NCBI GenBank assembly: GCA_040002735.1
Contig: JBDUDX010000053.1
Span: forward strand, 1-17,889
Source: JADGOV01 sp040002735
GTDB lineage: Bacteria; Actinomycetota; Actinomycetes; JADGOV01
Reading direction: 5' to 3'
Length of the DNA stretch: 17,889 bases
In this document: positions 15,445-17,889 of the stretch, piece after piece
How the letters are laid out: the number at the start of each line of letters is the position of its first letter
Numbering within the stretch: position 1 is the stretch's first letter
Program-made: the position numbers and the translations under genes
The notes under the pieces: model-generated
Seen by the model: only the letters and a program-made list of their open reading frames with translations
What the model was told of the DNA's origin: nothing
Database searches by the model: none

Positions 15445-17414
15445 ATTCCGCCGGCGAGGATCAGCAGCGCCTGGTAGCCGACGACCAGCGCCGCGTACTC
15501 CAGCACCCCGCCGAGCACCGCACCGAGCAGGTTGGCACCGAACGCGGCCGTCGATCCGCCAGTGGCTCGGAAGCGGGCGGCGAAGATGACGTTGGCGCAG
15601 AAGATCGGTGCGAACGCGAGCGCGGTGGCGACGACCAGCCGGAGGGGAAACGGCAGCCCGAGCAGGGCATGCGTCGGGACCAGCCAGGCCAGCGCCAGGG
15701 TGGCCGCGAGTGCGGCGTACTGCACCGGCGGTGGTGGCACCGTGCGCACCCGCGCGCTGACCTCGACGGCAATCAGGACGGCGATCAGGACGCCGGCGAA
15801 GACCAGGGCGTTCACCAGCCAGGTGGTACCGAAGAGCAGCGCGAAACCGGTGACGTTCTTGGTCTCCAGCAGCAGGAACGCCGCGCCCATGAAGAACAGG
15901 TCGGCGTACGGCCGCATGCGCCGCAGCGGGCCGGCCACCGTACGGACCGCGCCGAGCGCCAGCAGGAGAATCGCGCCAAGGACCAGCAGGTAGTAGGTCG
16001 GGATCCCGCGCGCCTTCAAGTACGGAAACGGATGGTCATCGGTGGCTGCGGCGAGCACCGGCCTGGAGGTCGGCGCCCAGGTCGTCGCGCAGCGCTGATC
16101 GGCCGCCTGCACCGCAACGACCAGCGCAGCCCGCTTGCCGGCGCCCCCCACGGTGTCGATGCACGGCCGGTGTCCGAAGACGGTCTGCAGGGTGCCGGCG
16201 TACCGGTCGACCAGCCACTGCTCGCGGTAGCTGTTGTACATCGCGAACGCGCCGTGTGGAGACAGGTGCCGCCGGGCGGTGGCGATCGCCTCGCGGGTGA
16301 ACAGGTAACTCTCCAGCCGCAGGCTGCTCTGCCCGGAGACCAGGGTGAGGGAATCCGGCAGCGCGAAGACGATCAGGTCGTACTTTCTGGTCGCCTGCTG
16401 CAGGAAGGCCCGGCCGTCGGTGATGTGGGGGGAGACCCGCGGGTCGGCGTACGGCCGGTTGGGGTGCTGCGCGCGACCGATGGCCAGGATGCCCGGATCG
16501 ATCTCCACCGCGTCGATGGAGCCGACGCCGTGGCCGAGCCCGACCGCGACGTCGTCGCCGCTGCCGGCACCGACGATCAACTCGCTGCGGATCGGGCCGC
16601 CGGCGAGCCGGGCGAAGGGCACCTGTCGCAGCCCCCCGCCGCCGTGTGAGACGTCGATCACGGTCTGGTGCGGAACCCCGTTCACCGAGATGTCCACCTG
16701 CCCGTCGTGGGCGTCTGTTTTGATCTTGTAGTACGGGGACCAGGACAGGTGCGGCGTGAACGACTCGACCGCGAGCAGGCCGAGCAGCAGAGCGAGAAAC
16801 GGCAGGACGAGTCGCGGCGTCCGCCGCGTGTGCAGCACGAGGTAGGCAGCAACCACGACGACGGCCCAGCCCAGCGGCGGGGTGTGCAGGAAGGCCAACA
16901 CCGAGAACGCCACCGTGCCGGCGAGGCTGCCGAGCAGGTCCAGCCGGTACGCCTCCAGCGCCGGAAAGCCGGGGAACATCCGCCCGACCGTCTCGCCGAG
17001 GCCGGCGAGTACCGCGGCGGTGACCAGGAAGATCAGCGGCAGGGTGACCCACGGCGGCAGCCCGGTGGGCCGTACGCCGGTGAAGTACAGGATCTGGTCG
17101 CTGTTCTGGTTCACCTGGACCGGGAACGCGAGCACGAACGCGACGAGCAGCGCCAGCAGAACCGGCCACCAGCGCGACAGGTCGCGCGGATGCGGCGCCC
17201 GCAGGAAACCCAGGCCGATCCCGAGGAAGGAGCCCAGCAGCACGAAGTTGGAGAAGTAGCTCAGGTGCAGCACGTTCGAACCGAGCCAGCGGATCAGCGC
17301 CAGCTCCACGAAGAGCATCAGCGCGCTGGCCAGCACCAGCCGGCTCCGCGCCCGGCCGCGTCCCGGCGCCACCCCGTCGAGGGCAGCGTCGGACCGCTGG
17401 GCGACGGAGGACAT
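15393..17414 (-). CDS. Membrane-integral spermidine synthase-like protein
   Basis: 673 residues from ATG at 17412-17414. A longer frame from 17471 would run into the preceding gene fragment. The protein has about six N-terminal membrane helices (about residues 25-215), a cytosolic spermidine-synthase-like Rossmann domain (about 225-460), and about seven C-terminal helices (470-665). The domain has the SAM-binding glycine loop VGAGSGDD (281-288), VEID (303-306), DGRAF (333-337) and ALPDS (351-355) at the position of the aminopropyltransferase catalytic segment, plus a TDDHPFPYLK stretch usual for this family. True polyamine synthesis is unproven for such fused proteins, and the substrate may be different. 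No Shine-Dalgarno is visible. A glycosyltransferase fragment ends 23 bp upstream on the same strand. Confidence 0.85.
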   Translation of the reverse strand: MSSVAQRSDAALDGVAPGRGRARSRLVLASALMLFVELALIRWLGSNVLHLSYFSNFVLLGSFLGIGLGFLRAPHPRDLSRWWPVLLALLVAFVLAFPVQVNQNSDQILYFTGVRPTGLPPWVTLPLIFLVTAAVLAGLGETVGRMFPGFPALEAYRLDLLGSLAGTVAFSVLAFLHTPPLGWAVVVVAAYLVLHTRRTPRLVLPFLALLLGLLAVESFTPHLSWSPYYKIKTDAHDGQVDISVNGVPHQTVIDVSHGGGGLRQVPFARLAGGPIRSELIVGAGSGDDVAVGLGHGVGSIDAVEIDPGILAIGRAQHPNRPYADPRVSPHITDGRAFLQQATRKYDLIVFALPDSLTLVSGQSSLRLESYLFTREAIATARRHLSPHGAFAMYNSYREQWLVDRYAGTLQTVFGHRPCIDTVGGAGKRAALVVAVQAADQRCATTWAPTSRPVLAAATDDHPFPYLKARGIPTYYLLVLGAILLLALGAVRTVAGPLRRMRPYADLFFMGAAFLLLETKNVTGFALLFGTTWLVNALVFAGVLIAVLIAVEVSARVRTVPPPPVQYAALAATLALAWLVPTHALLGLPFPLRLVVATALAFAPIFCANVIFAARFRATGGSTAAFGANLLGAVLGGVLEYAALVVGYQALLILAGGIYLAAFLCTPRGGRAAA

Positions 17415-17437
17415 GGCCGGAACGTACCGCAGACCGC

Positions 17438-17782
17438 TCAGCGCACCCGCGTGCTGACGGTTCCCGGGCAAGGCAGTGGCGGGGCGGTCGGACCGGTCCG
17501 GTCGCTCGGTGGATCGCGGAAGTAATAGAGCAGCACGGAGCCGCCCAGGGTACGCACCGGGCAGTACGCCCGGAGCCAGCCCAAACTCGCCGCCGGCTCA
17601 CCGGTGAGCAGGGTGGCCGACACGGCGACCCAACCGCGTACCTGGGCCGGGTCCGAGCCCACCAGCAACCGGGCGTCCGGCACGTCCGCGGCGGAGAGCC
17701 CGCGGGGGCCGAAGTACGCCACCCACGGATGTCGGCCGCGGCTCCAGGCCTGCAGCCGGTACCAGTCCTGCCCCCAGTCCAC
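17438..17782 (-). pseudogene. C-terminal remnant of a membrane glycosyltransferase (GT39-like)
   Basis: The frame is open from 17800 down to the stop at 17438, with a stop codon at 17801-17803 upstream; a GTG at 17782 gives 114 residues. The sequence SDVDWGQDWYRLQAW, then WVAYFGPRG, GWVAVSATLL and a C-terminal LLYYFRD, matches the outer C-terminal domain of phospholipid-carrier-dependent glycosyltransferases. The only start lies inside the conserved motif, and the membrane part with the catalytic acid is missing. No frame between 17801 and 17889 continues the homology. It is best read as a truncated relic. A frameshift or nonsense change in a longer gene outside the window is the alternative. 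Confidence 0.6.
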
Positions 17783-17848
17783 GTCAGAGTTGGTGGCGTA
17801 CTACCAGGACGGTATGCGCGGCGTGGATACATCGGAGCGGCTCGGACC

Positions 17849-17885
17849 CCCGAGGCTCACCTCCTCGGGCCTCGCCTCGCCGAGG
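17849..17885. other. GC-rich alternative hairpins at the window end
   Basis: CCCGAGG (17849-17855) pairs with CCTCGGG (17863-17869) over a 7-nt loop. The CCTCGG inside that second arm (17863-17868) can instead pair with CCGAGG (17880-17885). This could be a terminator or a mutually exclusive hairpin pair. It sits just beyond the point where glycosyltransferase homology stops. Nothing else is visible in 17801-17889. Confidence 0.35.
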
Positions 17886-17889
17886 GCGG

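Noticed and set aside
16036..17832. 598-residue minus-strand frame overlapping the spermidine-synthase-like gene
   Set aside because: Arg/Pro/Ala-rich shadow in a different frame from the SAM-binding domain.
1..17889. Search for CRISPR arrays, tRNA/rRNA genes, insertion sequences and phage or defence genes
   Set aside because: No spaced repeats beyond the 33-bp triplet, no tRNA-like cloverleaf noticed, and no transposase or integrase motifs in any frame examined.

Overview
The window comes from a high-GC actinomycete. Codon third positions are almost all G or C, many genes start with GTG, and the gene families (HemD-winged-helix nitrate regulator, NasA/NirBD assimilation, GT-C glycosyltransferases, membrane-bound spermidine-synthase-like protein) fit Micromonosporaceae or a related family. 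That placement is inference. No RNA genes, CRISPR arrays, transposases or phage genes were seen, and no gene-free stretch exceeds 300 bases.

Layout. (1) 2-955 (+): C-terminal part of a processive family 2 glycosyltransferase cut by the window start. A strong hairpin at 965-1002 separates it from a convergent membrane-anchored alpha/beta hydrolase (1003-2148, -). (2) 2149-2339: a divergent control region with three tandem 11-bp repeats and an inverted repeat. It precedes a secreted SGNH/GDSL hydrolase (2340-3178, +) whose frame is broken near 2955. (3) 3225-11150 (-): a compact nitrate assimilation operon, read narK - nasA - 115-aa unknown - nirB (frameshifted near 6495) - nirD - nnaR-like regulator. 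Several junctions overlap by 4 bp, and a candidate GlnR-type promoter lies upstream of narK. (4) 11330-17800: an envelope or glycolipid region. It holds two divergent GT-C type membrane glycosyltransferases, a PAP2/Aur1-like membrane enzyme following the second by one base, a large membrane spermidine-synthase-like protein convergent with it, and the orphan C-terminal piece of another glycosyltransferase at the window end.

How it works together. NarK imports nitrate, NasA (Mo-bisMGD, 4Fe-4S) reduces it to nitrite, and NirB (FAD, 2Fe-2S, 4Fe-4S, siroheme) with the Rieske protein NirD reduces nitrite to ammonium. The HemD-winged-helix protein is the likely dedicated activator acting with global GlnR. 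The 115-aa protein between nasA and nirB is the least understood member and the best candidate for a new component. Two otherwise intact genes (nirB and the GDSL hydrolase) each carry one frameshift. This may mean indel errors in the assembly rather than real gene loss, and should be settled before any claim that the strain cannot assimilate nitrate.
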